A stretch of 64,000 nucleotides of DNA, from positions 62,001-126,000 of the forward strand of contig JADWOT020001880.1 in the NCBI GenBank assembly GCA_036345935.2, read 5' to 3'. This stretch comes from Taenia hydatigena. Lineage: Eukaryota > Platyhelminthes > Cestoda > Cyclophyllidea > Taeniidae. Below, one piece after another: positions 47,680 through 60,800 of the stretch (position 1 is its first letter; each line of letters opens with the position of its first letter). The position numbers and the translations under genes were made by a program. The notes under the pieces were generated by a model, which saw only the letters and a list, made by a program, of their open reading frames with translations, did not search any database and was not told where the DNA came from.

Positions 47680-49870
47680 AGATGCCTTCACACCCAGAAC
47701 TTCAGATGCCACCTTTCGAAAAAACTCCCTTTTTTATCATTCACATTTGCCTTCTTACGTAGAAAACTGGTGCAGAGAGCAATGCTTCAGCGCCTTGCAT
47801 TTTTTCGAGTTGGCTCCTCGCCTTTTTCCTTTCCTTTACTTCATTTTTTATTGTTCGTCTATGTTACGCCTCTCATTTGGGAAGATACACTCATTACTTA
47901 ATCTTGGTGGAATGTTTCACTTTTTATTGGAATGCAGCTAGGGCTTGGGGTTGGTTTCAGCGCCTTGTGGGGTGTCAGGGTTACCACCTAGGAAGGTTGG
48001 TGTAACTGTTAGCTTCCGCCCCCTCGAACTGGAACCAGAAGTCCGCAAATTATGATTAGACTGGAGCTGCTCGTTGGGTGGATCATGTTGTGGCACTCCA
48101 TTACCTCATCCATAGCAGATACCACAGCTAGAAAGAGAGGGGTTAAGGTACCACAGTTAAGGTTGCAGTTCTACAGCGTCTTCACAGGTCAAAATATAGC
48201 CGAAAAGGCACGTTTGGCCAAAAGGTGCCAGATTATATGGAAAAAGATATAAAACGCAATGTAAATCAACGCATACTATACTCACGGTTTGATAATGAAA
48301 TCGACCTTTTAAAAGGTATTTTCGGCGACTGATTCCAACATTACTGCAAATAAGCGGCTCTAGGTGTAACCGAGTAGTAGAATTTAGATGAATTTGCGAT
48401 GAGAAGTAGCTATTAAATGATTTAGAAAAGCATACAAATAAAAGATTGGAGAAACGAAACCCGCAAAAATGCATTAATGACCATAAAATGCGACCAAACA
48501 GAAATAACTTCAGCCCTGGACACATCCACCCACCGGGATGACAATTACTTTAACCCGATCTCCAAGATGGCGTTTCTTTCAGCCTAAAGACGCCATTACT
48601 AAAGGGATTACCTTTAAGAAGTTCCCAAATAACCTAGCAGCGTTTTTAGGCTTTGGACGGAGAAACGAGCATCCAGTTACCTCACTAAATAAAGGGGATC
48701 CTCCTACCGCAGAAACTCACCATCAAACACCATCATGGCCTTGAGTTTAATCTGGGGGCTACTCTAAATTGATCCCATGATATATTTAAACTCACTGTTA
48801 GTTGGAAAGATTCTTAATTAGTGAAGAAGCCATTCGGAGTGCTGCGTTTGCCTCTGTTTATGTCGGGGTGATTGTGTACATCTCAAATTAAGGCTACCTA
48901 CAAGTCAACCGCTTTTAGTCTCTGTAAGATTACCTCTCGTTTTTCTGTTCAAAATTTGTCATTAAAATAGCATTTTTAACCATAGCAGAGCTTGTTACCT
49001 ATAATGAATGGTTGAGTGAGAAAAGAGCTGCTCTATTTCGGATTTTCCTGTCAATTTTTTCATCCAGGAACCAAAATTGGATCCGGTGAGAGAAAATCAA
49101 ATTTTTTGTTTAAAATTTAGCAAATAAAATAATACATACCATAATTTGATTAAAATGCTTTAAGTCTAGGTGCAATTTAACCTTTTGCGTTGAAATCTAT
49201 GGTCTATGGACTGCCCAGAGTGTTTTACAAACTCCTCAAAAGGGTAATTCTTCTCCAACACTTTTTAACCATCCATTTTAATCATGCGAATTTCTATTCC
49301 AGTGTAGTTTACAAAATGCTTGCTATTTCTTTGGCGAGAAAATTCTTCCAATTACCCTTTTTCCTTTCCCTACCTTGTACAAGGAACGTGTATAGATACA
49401 AAGTTACCTACCCACATTGTCAAGGAATTACACCTTCACGTATTGTCTAGATTAGGTTCCTGTAAAGCTTCGACGCTCAGAAAGATTTCAACGCTTCAGC
49501 AATAGAGATTTTAGAGAGGAACCTACTTAACTCCAGTATGGTGAAAGGCCGTTTCGATTTAAGTTTACATTTTAACAAAAATGCATTTTACCCATTCGGA
49601 TAGTAGCTTGATTAATTTACATCTTTTCAGCCTATTCAGCAATGTGCACAGTTGCTGATGGCCCACCCACCAAGCTCCATTCGTTCCGGCTTCAAAGAGT
49701 TATTATTAGGACGACAGGAAAAAAGGAAGTCACAGTCAGTCGATGAGGTAAATGTAGGAAGATTCGAAGTAAAAGCGAATTAAGCGTCAAACTACAGAGA
49801 CTTTTAGAACAAAATTTAAAAAAATCACGTGACCCTTCCCCCCTCCAAAACAATCGACTCAAGACTCAAG
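47680..49870 (+). repeat. RyR/homeobox spacer repeat, copy e (reference copy)
   Basis: The fullest version of the spacer between the RyR stop and the homeobox promoter, about 2.2 kb. It matches 11,090-11,930, 12,200-13,400, 17,765-18,360 and the inverted 19,720-20,860. No gene is supported within it. A short frame at 48,538-48,744 recurs inverted near 19,920-20,080 but is not conserved as protein. Confidence 0.75.
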
Positions 49871-49876
49871 AATCCT

Positions 49877-49928
49877 ATTGGTCTGACCCGTAAGTTGAGA
49901 TTTTATTGGCTCTCACAGACTATAAATA
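49877..49928 (+). promoter_or_regulatory. H6 promoter: two inverted CCAAT boxes and a TATA box
   Basis: ATTGG at 49,877 and 49,905 and TATAAATA at 49,921 precede the ATG at 49,984 by 56 to 107 bases. The same arrangement is seen at H3 and, partly, at H4. Transcription would be expected to start near 49,950, giving a very short 5' leader. Confidence 0.7.
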
Positions 49929-49983
49929 AGGTAAGTAATTCAGTCGACGAAACAGCGCAGAAGCGTGTGATCACAAGTGCATC

Positions 49984-51726
49984 ATGTCTAACTTTACAGT
50001 GAAAAGTTTTTTGGACCTCATAGATCCCGAGCAACTCCAAAGTCTGGATAAGCTGCAAGCAAAAGGTATTGCCCACCTAATTATTTTATAACTCTCTACG
50101 TTCATCCTTGTTTGCATACCTTTCTACCTATAGCATTTGTACTTTTATCACCGATTCTCATCCAGTTATCGCCATGAGTTGAAGATGGACTCATCTGCCA
50201 TCCAAATGACCACGTATTTGCATCCAGTCGAGCCAGGAGGCTTGAGATCAAACAGTACCAATTGCATACTCAGAATAGCACACTCGACATGAAAAAGCCC
50301 TTGACCCTAACAAATGTGGAGATAATATCTACTCACATGCAGATGCACGTGTTTTTATTCCGTTCGTTCTTTTTACAGGTGCACCAAGTGCGGGTTGCTC
50401 TGTTGTAATTGAGGGAGAGACAAACTCGGATACTCAACAATCCGCCTTATCGTCTATGTTATCTACCGTACAACAGGAAGCACAACAAGCATCACCTGCC
50501 TCACAATGGGTGAAAGAGACGGTGTCTGCTCTGGCTAAATCGCCGGTATTTCAACTACCTAATTCTCCCTTTATGCATTTGCCACGGAACAACGATGAAG
50601 ACGGGCAAAACCAACTGAGTGTTTTGCCACCGAAACGGCGGAAAATTGATGAGGCTACCTCCAGTGATTCGGTTGCATTGGAATCAGCGCCTGTATTTCC
50701 ACTACGCAGTCCTCAATCGCCTAGCACTCCAAAGCCTGTACTACAACAGCCATCCTGCATCGACTTGTCTTTGCCTACAGAGAAAGGTGGAAGCTCAGGG
50801 CAACCTAGAACTGATGCTACGCTGACGACCTTACCAACACCGAACCCTCTTCTATTCGACACGTCATCGAGCTTACGTCAACAAATGCAGCAACCGTTTC
50901 CAATGCCAAGTGGGTATCAGCAACTTCCGGAAAGCGTTTTTTCAGTGCCAAATTATCTTCTCCTCCAGTGTCTTGCTTCCAGCATGCCTACTTCTGATTC
51001 AAACCTATTTACACTACCAACTGCGGAACAGCCCCAGGCAAGCCAGGCGTTATCAGAGGCACAGAGGCAAGGCAGACGTAGGGTTCTCTTTACCTCGTAT
51101 CAAATTAGTGAGATGGTCAAACGCTATAACCAGAAAAAATACCTCAATGCAGATGAACGCGAAGAGCTAGCAGGCCGAATCAATTTGACGGGGACTCAGG
51201 TTGGTCAGTCATTAAGTTGTTAAATGAATTTTCGATAGACAGCAATTATTGTGCAGCGACTAGTTATCAACAGTTAAGCCACCTAAACTAGCCATAATTT
51301 CGCCTTTTCTTTTAGGTAAAGATATGGTTCCAGAACCGCCGCTACAAAACAAAGTTAGCCAGCGGAAAAATTTCTGGTAATGAAGCATGCGCAGTACAGC
51401 CAATGGTTCGTAAAATAGACGAAAGTGCTCCATCAATGGACTCGTGGGACAGTGGTTTCAGTGATAGTCATGGAACTACTGAGAGCTCTCAACCACAACG
51501 AGAGCCCCAAAAGGCAGTAGTAGCGTTGGAGCAAGCCCCTTCAGGAGAAGGTGGCGAAATGCTGTCCCAACTAAAGCAGCAATTTAGGGCACTGGCAAAG
51601 ATGCTCGAAAATCAGCTTGCTGCTAAATCGAACCCAAAGCAGAATGTCGAAGACGAGAACATGAGAAAATATGTAGATCTGACCGTGCGAATTATTCGCC
51701 TTCTCCATGAAGTGTCTGCGGACTGA
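49984..51726 (+). CDS. H6: intact divergent NK2-class homeobox gene
   Basis: Exons are 49,984-50,065, 50,379-51,199 and 51,316-51,726, with phases 1 and 0, giving 437 residues. MSNFTVKSFLDL resembles the TN (tinman) motif of NK2 proteins. Residues 29-250 are Gln/Pro/Ser-rich and include PPKRRKID (111-118), a likely nuclear-localisation signal. The homeodomain spans about 258-317: RRRVLFTSYQISEMVKRYNQ, then KKYLNADEREELA, INLTGTQ and, in exon 3, VKIWFQNRRYKTK. Arg5, Trp48, Phe49, Gln50, Asn51, Arg53 and the NK2-typical Tyr54 are present. Leu16 and Phe20 are Met and Tyr. The C-terminus holds a Leu-rich, possibly coiled stretch (LKQQFRALAKMLENQLAAK). It is presumably a sequence-specific nuclear transcription factor. 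It is the only family member here with all exons, start and splice sites intact. Confidence 0.92.
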
Positions 51727-54700
51727 CCTTGTTTGTCTTTCATCTATTGGCTGTGATGTTGGCGTTTTGATGACAGCAATTGTGCATAACGTAGATTTTC
51801 AAAAAGGACAAATAACCAGAATTGTCTCAAAGAGATGTTCTCGTGAGGGTCTATGGATGGGGTTGGAAGTCTCTGAAATGCGAATAGCTAGTTAGTTGTT
51901 TTGGTGCGATAATGGTCAAACAATTCGGTTGTAACTCATTCCATCTGCCTTACAGCTCAGAGTAGAAATGAAAAGGTTCCAGGTAGGGTGTGGGCACAAC
52001 TCAATATTACATGCAGACCTTGATTTCGGTTGCCAGATTGTCGCCAATTAAAGGTCTAATGGTCGGCACGTTTACAGAAGGCAAATGTGATCATGCAGGT
52101 ATAGGGACCCATTCAACTCAGCATCATCACTTGTATTCCTCTACTTCTCCCCCTCGTAACAGAACAATTTGTTGCCTCACTTCTACCGTTTTATGGGTGA
52201 GGGTCCACACAGGTCGATTTATCACATACAGAAGCGATGACGACTCTCAACCCATGGAAGCGATTTGGATTAATGTTCACTAGAGTTAGGTCAGCTTTTC
52301 ATGTCACTTTTAAAGCCCATAGGTCGATCCACTTCCCGAAATCCCCTTTTGCATGGACGAAATGGCTTGATCAGTACCTTACAATCAACGTCTGAAACGC
52401 ACTAAATCACCTTTCTTGCATTTAGACACGAATCACATTGTCAAAACTCGGCTCGATACTGCTTTGTTTGACCTCACTTCTACCTAAAACATTCATGGAT
52501 TGGTGTCGGCCGAACCGGGTTCTAGCAAATGAATTTGAGGGAGAGAGAGAAAGCAATGAGGTTCTGCCAAGGGAACAATCACTACAGCCCTTCGTCGCAT
52601 AATGTCTATCCATCGGAAGAGTAGAGCGAACCCCTACACGGAGCACGGATCACGTTTCTCATGCCCTCAACACCCGCCTCCTCTCTAAACTGATCCATCA
52701 TTCGACCGCAGTAGCTTGAGCATGAAGCGCTTCTCGTTTGAGTTGATGACACCGCTAAAACCTAAAACCACAACATTTCAACTCTAGTGTCAGCACAAAT
52801 CGCCTACGAGGTAAACGCTTTCAAGTTAACTGGAGTGTAGCAGTAACCTCAATTAATCACCATCATGCAGCATTGCATAGTCGCTTCTGGAAAGTTAATT
52901 AAGACCACGTTGAATAGGAATCCCACAGCCAACTCTAACGGATCGCCCTCCCTTTACTTCAAGTCGGCGATCTTAGGAGGAGTGAAGGGCGCAACCGATG
53001 GCCGACACACACACCCCCATTCCCTCCCCTCATCACTGTCCTCAAGCTGGACGAAACTCAAGCCCTGGTCAAATTATAAGGAAGGAAAAACGACGTATCA
53101 TTTCAATTGCTTTTTTAAACAAATGTGAAAATGTTATTGGCCTGCGCGATTATTCGTGAACGTTTTTACTTTTAGCCCAAACCACTTCGTGATGGCTGAC
53201 TGTGTGCGCTGGATTTGCGACGAGGTTTTTAGGCCATGTCTGTATTACTCTAACGCAATCCCTACTGTGATAATACATTTTTATCTCTCTATCATACCAA
53301 AGACGTCTTTAGTGTCGTGAAACAGTGCAGTAAAGATATTATCTGTTGAATGCATCTCAAGTCACTAACTAGGTTAGTAAAAATGAATGCAAAGATTGGG
53401 AAAAAGAGAGTGCATTTTGAATCCCATTGGCATTCGACGTTGCACTGATTTGGTTGAGCAGGATCCGAATAAATGCTTGCATCACTCTCACTGCAATACT
53501 GGTGCCCAGCGTATCATTTGGGCAAAAAATGAGGTGTCCTTAGCGTAAATCAATCGAAAAACATCAAAGTACACAAGAGAATAGGCAATCGAGAGGTTTA
53601 GCATCCCGGTTTGCTAAGCCATCAAAGGAAAAGTAGCCAATCATATTTAAACTGATTTTTCGGCTTCGTAAATTGTTTCCCAATCTCTCCAGCTCTCGTA
53701 AGTACGTCCTTTTAAAGACCCAAGGTAGAAACAAACTTAAGTTAATCCAAAAGTTGAACATGTATTTGTGATTGTAGACAAAACGAAAAGCTTAGAAGCA
53801 AAAGATGGGATCAAAGAACGCCAAAGGCCTTGCAATGAGGACAAAAGCAATGTCGGTCGAAATTCGGGCCAAGGATCCTTTGATTACAGGTAATGCATAA
53901 ATGAGTAACTTATGCACTGGTTTTCAGGTTCCATGATTTGACTTTTAAGCTGTCAATTTGTTGCAGATACTTCGTCCAAGAAGTTAAAGGTAACGACCGG
54001 ATCCAGGCTACCAAAAAAGGAGATGCTTATTTGTAAAAAGCGAGGAGCTTGGAAGCAAAGCCTTAAGATTGAAGTGAGAAAAATATACTGCTCCAAAGAT
54101 GAAAGCAATCTCCTCATAAAATGGAACCGATAGGACCCTTCCCCGTGAAGGTTTCACTGTGATCATTTCTGGCAAGGTACCGCACATTTAACAGCAAAGC
54201 AGAGCAAATTTGAAATTCCCTTTACACATTCATCGCTCACCGCCACAGTATTTGTTAACACTGATTTGCTTTAAGACAAAAACCCCACCATGAAGTGTGG
54301 TGGCTCATCAGGACTAACTCCCATCCTCTCTAGCGAAAACCATATCATTTAGAAGGTATAAAATCCGCCTAAGCATCGCGTGGGGGACGCGTCAGCACTT
54401 GGTGATCGAGGGACGATTGAAGCCACTCAGATCATGGAGCGACGTGTGCTGTCCTCACAATAACAAAAGTTTTGTGGCCCGCTATAGATACTCTGTAAGC
54501 ATCCGGGGACATCTGCGATGTATACTGAAGGGGTATACATCAGGAGTCATCTAAATATCAGGGAGGAGGTCATGGTATCCACGAGGAGTATAAATGAGAG
54601 CTCCAGCATCTCGATAGTTACTCCATGCATAAGTCCAGTGGGAAGAGCTGAATCCGAGGGAGGGAAAGGGGCATAGCAAATTAAAATTGGCAATAAAGCT

Positions 54701-54994
54701 GGCAATGAGATTCGAATGGGGATTTCGCCATTTCGCGTGCGACTGCGGTGATGTGCCTTCTACTTACCTTGCCGTCATTGCATAACGGAACCTCTACGAC
54801 ACCACGTTCCTCTGTAGCCAAAGAAAACATCTGTACTTTTTTAAAAAATGTCCTTTTTAAAAGTAGACATCCAGTGGCTCAAAGTACATTTAATCAAACC
54901 GTGTTTGTCTCATAACAAACGGCAGCATCTGCCCTATTGTAATTCCTTCTTTCAGTTTCGTCGGTTTTATCTCTCCGTCGGCTGCTACACTTAC

Positions 54995-55035
54995 CTTAAC
55001 GCTTCGATAAAGCACGAACGGCTTTGGCTTTAATG
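54995..55035 (-). other. Conserved exon end with GTAAGTGTA donor (D2)
   Basis: Minus-strand KPKPFVLYRSVK precedes a consensus GTAAGTGTA donor. Equivalent positions are 27,744 in D1 and 61,197 in D3. Conservation of the donor in all three blocks supports a former exon. Confidence 0.45.
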
Positions 55036-55674
55036 CATCTGCCATCAGGAGAAAGTAACTTCTAGGCAGACAGTCGGGTGTAAGCCAGGTTTCACACCTA
55101 CAGGACCGGTATTATGTAAGTTTTATCATCTGAGGAGAACAACTGAATGCCTGTGTTTTCTGTTTTCCAGCGGCCTAATTCAAGCGATTAACCACAAGGC
55201 ATAGACACTTGCAATTCGGCCTCCGAGAGCACTGGTAAAGTGGTTGCCACCCCATTGTTGCATCTATTCGACTCCAACGGCCCTCACCAAAAAAGATACG
55301 AATCAGAGGCTTCAAACGACCAAACATTCGGTCACACCAAGACAATCACTAAGTGCACCTTGATAATAACAGGTTCATCTCTCGCTTAACAAGTTGACAA
55401 AACTTTTACCATTTCAGCATAACCCGAGTTGTGTTTTCATAAAACAAATGAAGCTATAAAGGTCCAATGCATCGTATAGACACTTTTTAGGCGGTATAAG
55501 CTAAAACGACTCACTCTTGATAGCCAATTCACCTCTAAGTCTTAGCAAAATCTAATGCGCTTCCATTTGGTTCCCATTAGAGTCATTTGAGCTACCCTAA
55601 ATTCGATTGTCTAGAGCTTAGTCCAGACAACTAACTGCTTGCAGTTGAGGAAGAGGACAAGGGTTCGACAGTGA

Positions 55675-55880
55675 GTGCGAGATCGTGCGATCTCTAACAG
55701 CAATACGACATGCCTCCGAGTGCTTGACTAGCCGCGCCTATTTTCGAAGAGACGGTGCTCTCGTGAACACCTTCGAAACCTTGCAGGAAGATCTATCGCG
55801 CCATCAAATGACCCTTAAAAGGAAAACTTGGCAAAGTGTGGCATCAATTGTCCACCTCAATTGTAGAAGCTTCGAGGTTA
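55675..55880 (+). other. Highly conserved segment shared with D1
   Basis: The stretch from GCAATACGACATGCCTCCGA to the GACGGTGCTCTC region is nearly identical, over more than 60 bases, to 28,453-28,527. The surrounding sequence is much more diverged. The plus frame RSLTAIRHASECLTSRAYFR is open in both D1 and D2. The third copy near 61,790 is degraded. Whether this is a short exon or a conversion tract is unclear. Confidence 0.45.
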
Positions 55881-57899
55881 ACTGACTTGACAGAGACAAA
55901 AGTGAGTGCGGCAGGTTGCTTACTGATATGCACTACAAGCAACATTTGGTTAGAAAGTGACAAAATATTGTCACTGGGAGGACGCCTAATTCGATTCTGT
56001 TACAAAGGCTTGATCCTCATAAGGTAAGCACACCGAGAGGTCGACTATGCTCCCTAATGCCTGCGATAGAATGGATACCACAGCTGTCTCAATGGCTTAG
56101 TAAAATAGCGGTGTGGACTGTGCTACCAAGCCCTCTCATTCCAAAGCCTGGAGGTGCACAATGCCACATAGGTCAATGGAAAGGGCTAGTCAAAATATGG
56201 GAGGATACTCATAAGCAGCCGCTTATGTCGATCCAAGGGGGTTGACAAGCAGGGTGTGGATAGCCAAATGAGTGTTAAATGTTGTCCTTGGGCCACAACA
56301 TTAACTTTAACATCACTCTGACCTATACCAATGTGTGGGTTTATCTGCACACAACTTTAAGATTCCAAACTTTTCTCTTTTACCGCTAACGAAGCAGACT
56401 AGGGAACTGCTTTAACGAAAAATCATGTTTTAAAATGACCTTAATCCCACTCGTTATTAGCTGCCTGTCCATAAGCATCCAGCTGCCGCTTTCCAACCAC
56501 GGTAAAGAGAACACATGATCTGTTGAGCTGATTTTAGTCATTAAGATAGATTGTGCAAATGTGAGTGACCTGGCACCCTCATCTCATTAATCGATGAGGC
56601 TTGTATCGTCGAACGCATGAGAGCTTGCAACTGATTGACTGACGAAATTGAGGGCGAATACTTCCAAACTAAAATGCTCCATGTTCGGCACTCAGCGACA
56701 TCCAGAAGCACATGATTCTTTAAAAGTAGCATTCATAGTGTAGACTAACTACATTTGTGTGGTGCCTCATCTGCAGGTTGCAGCGTGAACGATCTCGATA
56801 TTGAAGCCATCGAATTAAACAGGGGTGGTCTTTTGGCCATCGACAGATTAAACATGCTGGTGGAGAGTGTGACACGATACACAGAGGGGAGAGCTTCGCG
56901 ATGGAAGCACACACGTGCGCCGCCTGTCAGAAGTCACAGTTGGCCACGAGGCTCACATCCGTCAAGCGCCTCCCATCCTCATTGTCTGATAAAATAGGAT
57001 AATGGACTTGCCGTCACCTCTCTCTTGAAGTTGACATCCGTTCGACTACGCTCCACTTAGTGTAGCTTGGTGGTAAACACAATCTCTGTCATAATAACTG
57101 GCATTCAAAATACGCCAAGCTTCGATGAACAGGTAAAATTTAACGCAATTTTCGTATCATTTACCAGAAAGACAGGTTCAGAATGTACTACCAGCTGCAG
57201 CAAATATTTGCTTTTCTTATACTTTTGTACAGAGCGTAGTGAACTGGACACACTTACCATTTGTCGCATTTTATACGTTCTTCGCAGTAGGTGCATGCGT
57301 AATGTGGACTACTACTGACTAAGCTTCAGTAACTTAGTGGCTACGACACACAAACAATTGGAAGGAGAAAAGGAAATCTGGTCTTTTGTGGCTTGCGATC
57401 AATTAAAATTGGGAGGTAGAGTTACGAGCCCCCTAACAAGGCCTCATCAGTGAGGTGCGAAAGCTTTGCTTTAGTTTACATTTACCTCAATTTAAGGCTT
57501 ATCCTCCTTCAAACCATGGTGACTTTGTTGCCAGGAGAATCGCTCAGCTCACACATGTATCCGTTATCCACTGGAAGGTTCTCGAGGGCTATGCGAATAA
57601 TTGTCTCTTCTGAACATCCATCTGCAATTACTTTTTGCAATAATATACATATTTTGCAAGCGATTAGTTTGATCGCAAGGATGAAGTGAGAGTAGGCTGA
57701 TTCCATAATGCTGATTATGAGGCAGCTTATTCGACACCACGATTGATGCGACTTGAATAACAAGACTGCAGCTAGCATGCTTGATGGCAAGGCTTGATGG
57801 TGCATTGAGCGATGTGGCATAGACACGCAAAGTTTGGAGTTAGCATTCTTTCCATAAATAATTTAGTAGTAAGTCGTTTCGGAATTAGAGAGCACATTG

Positions 57900-60800
57900 G
57901 AAATGGCCTTTAGATGAAAGATAGGCGCCCTACAGGTGATGTTACCATCCATTCCATTTGGAAGATTATTCAGTTGTGTATGGGGCAAATACGGCCAAAC
58001 GATTTGGTTTTAACTCATTTCCATCTGCTTTAAAGGTGTAGGGCGCTATTTGACATCCCACGTCGATGTTGATTTCGATAACCAGATTGTAGCCAATCAA
58101 AGGTCTAATGGTTGACACTTATACAGTTATGCCATCAAATTTGAAACATTTGTCCATGGAAGACAAATGCGACGATGCACGAGGAAAGACTGGTAGGAGG
58201 TAAGCCTTTCCATTAAAGACATGAGAGTTCACTCAATTCAGTCTCATCATTTGCCTCCCTCTTCTTTTTCCAACAGCACAATGTACTGCCTCGCTCCCAC
58301 CGCTTTGGAGGTGGGCGTCCACACGGGGTGATGTATCATATGCATAAGCGAATGCGTTGCCTAATCCATCGAAGTGGTCAGAAACAATGCCTGGCAGAGT
58401 TAGATCCATGTTCCATATCGCATTCAAGGTCCGCAGGTCAGTTCACATCCCGAGATTCCTTTTTGTAGGAACGAAATGGCTCGATCGATACCTTACAATT
58501 AACACCCCAAATGTGTTTGACCACCTTTACCGAATATGGATCCGAATCACATCGCCAACACGTGGCACAACGATGCTTCGATTGGCCTCATCTCTATCCA
58601 AGCTACCCATGAGTTGGTGCTAACCAAACTGGATCCTATTAACCGAGGTTGCAAGGGCGAGAAAGAGACTGTCCTTCATCTCAGAATGTTTATCCATCCA
58701 AAGGGTAGACCAAACCACTACACAGGGCACGGAACACGTTTCGCATACCCTCAACACCCATTCCCTCCCTCAACTGATCCATCACTCAGCTGCAGTAGCT
58801 TGAGCATGAAACGCTCCTTGTTTGAGTCGATGACACCGTTAAAACCGAAAACTACAATACTTCATCACTAATCACATACGCGTTAAGCGCTTTTAGGGTA
58901 TAGGATCTGAGACCACATTTAGTTATAACTGAAGCACAATAGTAGCCTTAATCAACCGCCAGTTCATAGGCCCTTCTTTAGGGTTAAGGCTAGGTTAAAT
59001 AGACATTCGATGGCCTACTCTAATGGATCCCCCTCCCTTCTGCTTAAGCGGCCGTCGTCTAAGGTCAGAGGTCTAGCGAGAAAAGAAGGGCACATAGATA
59101 GCCGTCCCACTCCCATTCCTTCTCTTCATTTATGTTAATAAGCCCTATGCAACTCAACCGCAGAAATGAATAAAAGGGGAGCAGCGTCGTGTTAATTCGA
59201 TATCAGTTTGGGTCGCACGTGAATGTAATCACTAACGCGGCAAATTTGTGGATGCTTTTCCCTGCAGCCTTAGCCACTTCGTGTTGACGAGGATCTCAAA
59301 CCATGTAAGTAACATTTAATCGTGTTTCTACACCGATGATACATTTCCTAGCCTTGAATTCTACCATTTTTGTCGTCAATGTCGCGAATTAGTGGGATGG
59401 AGATGATATCTGCCAAATATGTTGCAAGCCACAAATTGCAATAGCAAAATGAGTGTAAGTGATGGAAGAAAAGGGAACGCGTCTTAAATTTCAGTTACAC
59501 TTAACGTCATACACATTGGGTGGGGCAGGAACAGAAGAAAAGCTTGCATAACTTTCACTACAGCACGGGTGATCGACGTATCATTCGGGCGACAAATGAG
59601 GTGTCTTCAGCTCATACTAATTAAACGAGCACCAAAGTACGCGAGAGGAAAGGCGCCCAAGAGAGTGAGCAGTTCAATTTGTTAAGACAACTAAGGAAGG
59701 TCTCCAATTATATTTGCCAGTTGAAGCCTACTATGGAAATAAGTAGCATGTGCACTGGTGTCATGGATTCATAAATTGCCCTTCAAGCTCTGCATTTCTT
59801 GCACGTACATCGCATCGATAGGTCAAAGGCAAAGCCAAATTAAGTTTTCCAAAGAGCTAAACATGTACTTGTATCTAGAAACAAAACAAAAAGCTTATGG
59901 GCAAAAGTAGTAAAAGAGGGAGAAGAATGTCCTCCCTGCAATGCTAAAAGTAATGTCTCCACAAATGGGACCAATAGAACCCTTCCACATAACGGCAACA
60001 CTTCGATCATTATCTCGCGTTGATTAGCAAAGCGGATTACATTTCAACCTTTTCTCCACATTTTAGTCTCTCATCGCCTCGGTATTTAACGACACTGATC
60101 TACCTTAAGATGGTAACCACAACATGAAATCTGATGATTCATCAGGACTAACTTTTACCTTCTCTATCTAACATCGAATCATTTTGAAGGTATGATATTT
60201 GTGTAAAACTTGCATGGGAAATACGTCAGCACCTAACTGTCGAGGGGCGATTGAAACTACTCAGGTCATGTGTCAACGCATGCTGTCCCACAATAGCAAA
60301 TGTTTTGTGGTCCGCTAGAGCTACTGTGTAAGCATTTGGGGACAGCTGCGGTTTGCATTGGACGAGTTTACATCAGGAATAGTCAAGGAATCAAAGAAAA
60401 GGTCATGGAGTCCATGAGGAGTAAAAAAGGGCTTCATGGTCTCAACAATTTATACACTAGTCCAGTGGATAGAGAAAGGTAGTTGTAGCTCACCTAACTC
60501 ATCGTTAAACGAAGTTTACAAGCCACATATATGTCCGCCCACTTTTTGGCAAATATGTGTTGGAGCTAAGCGGGAGAAAGCTTAGCAGTGGGATTCGCAT
60601 GATCATTTTGCCATGTTTTTATAGGACTGTGGACGCCTGCTAATTGGTGGACCTCTGCTTCCCATTGCATCTGCTATTCAGTCGAGTGTTTTAGGCAATT
60701 TATCAAGCAAATGCCTCCTTCTTGGAGCATACATCAACTACATTAATTGGACAATCCCACGATGATTGCGATGAATTGCCTTTCGCTCATCTTCTCAGTA

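Larger units (their letters stand above)
51950..57370. repeat. Downstream block D2, unidentified gene remains
   Basis: Second and longest-matching copy of the block after the homeobox gene. It parallels D1 (25,800-30,360) and D3 (57,900-63,760). On the minus strand, a segment ending VEVPLCNDGK meets a GTAAGT donor near 54,769, where D1 has ATAAGT. Another segment ends in a GTAAGTGTA donor at 54,994, and LLRRTYKMRQM is followed by GTAAGT near 57,257. A minus-strand frame at 56,541-56,732 (SSVNQLQALM-like) resembles 29,243-29,488 in D1. The exon-like pieces suggest an ancestral minus-strand gene convergent with the homeobox gene, with family unknown. Confidence 0.6.
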
